Below the pieces are notes generated by a model. The model saw only the letters and a list, made by a program, of their open reading frames with translations. It was not told where the DNA came from and made no database searches. 64,000 bases of DNA from Halobaculum halobium (lineage in GTDB: Archaea; Halobacteriota; Halobacteria; Halobacteriales; Haloferacaceae). Of this stretch, positions 63,284 through 64,000 are shown in pieces. The stretch is from assembly GCF_030127145.1 (NCBI RefSeq), contig NZ_CP126158.1, positions 868,001 through 932,000 on the forward strand. The letters are read 5' to 3'. The position numbers were made by a program, and so were the translations under genes. The stretch's first letter is position 1. Every line of letters begins with the position of its first letter.

Positions 63284-64000
63284 ATGCGCGACTGGCTGTC
63301 CCACCGGGTCGCCGCCACGCCGGATGCGGAGGCGCTCGTGCTGGCGAGTTCGGGGGAGAGGCTGACGTACGCAGACCTCGACGCCCGCGTCGAGGCGCTC
63401 GCGTCCCGGCTGGCCGGACTGGGCATCGCTCCCGGCGACCACCTCGCGGTCGTCCTCGACAACCGCCCGGGGTACGTCGCGCTCGTCCACGCGGCGATGC
63501 GCCTCGGCGTCCGGTTGGTCCCCTGTTCGGACCGACTCACCGCCGCGGAACTCGCGCCCAAGCTCGCCGCCGCCGACGCGACGGCGCTGGTGTGCGGCGC
63601 CGACACGGAGACCCTGGCTGTTCAGGCCGCCCTCGGCGACGCCGCAGACGCGCGGGAGACTGTCGGGGAAACCGACGGCGCAGTCGAGGGAGCACCCGCC
63701 GAGGGAGCGGCCGAGGACGACGCACCAGCGGGGTGGCAGTCCGTCGACGAGTTCGAGCCCGCCCGGATCGACGGGGAGAACGCGGGCGACGCGGATGGGG
63801 CGAGCGGTTCCCCGGTCCCGGTCGTGTCGCTCGACGACCCCGACGACGACCGCGTGGTCGGCATCGACGCCGCGCCCGACGGGGACGTTCCGGCCGTCCA
63901 CTGGGGCCGCGGCGACACGCTCGTCATGCTGTTCACGTCGGGCTCGACCGGGACCCCGAAGCTCGTACAGCTGTCGATGGGAAACGTGCTGGCGTCGGCG
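63284..64000 (+). CDS. menE: o-Succinylbenzoate-CoA ligase (probable MenE), cut by window edge
   Basis: The first 239 residues of an adenylate-forming ligase. It begins MRDWLSHRVAATPDAEALVL, has YADLDARVEALASRLAGLGI and the P-loop region MLFTSGSTGTPK, and runs off the window. The acidic Ala/Asp-rich insert at about 125-185 is not seen in the ligase at the left edge. The short N-terminus resembles haloarchaeal MenE, which would supply the substrate of MenB. A related acyl-CoA ligase is possible, since the C-terminus is outside the window. The other men genes are about 55 kb away in the window. Confidence 0.68.
   Translation, partial: MRDWLSHRVAATPDAEALVLASSGERLTYADLDARVEALASRLAGLGIAPGDHLAVVLDNRPGYVALVHAAMRLGVRLVPCSDRLTAAELAPKLAAADATALVCGADTETLAVQAALGDAADARETVGETDGAVEGAPAEGAAEDDAPAGWQSVDEFEPARIDGENAGDADGASGSPVPVVSLDDPDDDRVVGIDAAPDGDVPAVHWGRGDTLVMLFTSGSTGTPKLVQLSMGNVLASA

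Overview
The window is chromosomal DNA of a halophilic archaeon (class Halobacteria, most likely the Haloferacales; genus not determinable by eye). The evidence is very high GC coding DNA, strongly acidic proteins, many TATA-like boxes about 26-31 bases before start codons (leaderless transcripts), archaeal lipid and information-processing genes (DGGGP synthase, TFE, NAC, TrmI, an XPD-type helicase, a CetZ/FtsZ-like GTPase), and haloarchaea-specific families (halocyanin, HEWD, DUF2110, DUF5803).

Layout. 1-1208: a CoA ligase cut by the left edge. 1377-8739: a halocyanin and a dispersed menaquinone cluster on the minus strand (menC, menA, menB, menD), with plus-strand genes between (CMD-family protein, two membrane proteins). 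A probable menE is cut by the right edge at 63284-64000. 8822-10923: CoA-binding protein, RecA-like ATPase, DGGGP synthase. 11264-11338: tRNA-Arg(TCG). About 11339-16237: a compositionally distinct island behind the tRNA with a large polytopic membrane protein, two proteins carrying PD-(D/E)XK nuclease-like motifs, and a small gene joining the start of an archaeal ATPase to a phage-repressor-like winged helix. 16238-31839: core genes (small zinc protein, tubulin-superfamily GTPase with a low-complexity insert, DHFR, enoyl-CoA hydratase plus hydroxyacyl-CoA dehydrogenase, MATE pump, KaiC-like protein, lipid kinase, flippase, SDR, kynureninase). 31901-36970: MFS transporter, AIR-synthase-like protein and CRTAC1-like repeat protein. 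Each is broken by a one-base frameshift in a homopolymer, with one intact hydrolase among them. 37060-50521: Gly/Met-rich protein, two GT4 glycosyltransferases, acetyltransferases, MFS transporter, a membrane HTH regulator next to an atypical subtilase, XPD-like helicase and phosphoglycolate phosphatase. 50523-58626: TFE-DUF2110-DUF5803 operon, NAC-TrmI pair, creatininase-hydratase pair and several methyltransferases. 58849-63184: methylmalonyl-CoA mutase large subunit and epimerase, then an exported nuclease between two DUF4350-like domains.

Tight overlaps (GTGA or ATGA) join menA-menC, hydroxyacyl-CoA dehydrogenase-enoyl-CoA hydratase, NAC-TrmI, creatininase-hydratase and the 52.5-53.2 kb pair, implying translational coupling. 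The most unusual parts are the tRNA-Arg island, two arrays of short hairpins with 3-base loops between convergent genes, the cluster of three homopolymer frameshifts, the subtilase without its usual Asp, and the DUF4350-nuclease-DUF4350 protein. No CRISPR array, complete insertion sequence, rRNA gene or origin-associated orc/cdc6 gene was seen.
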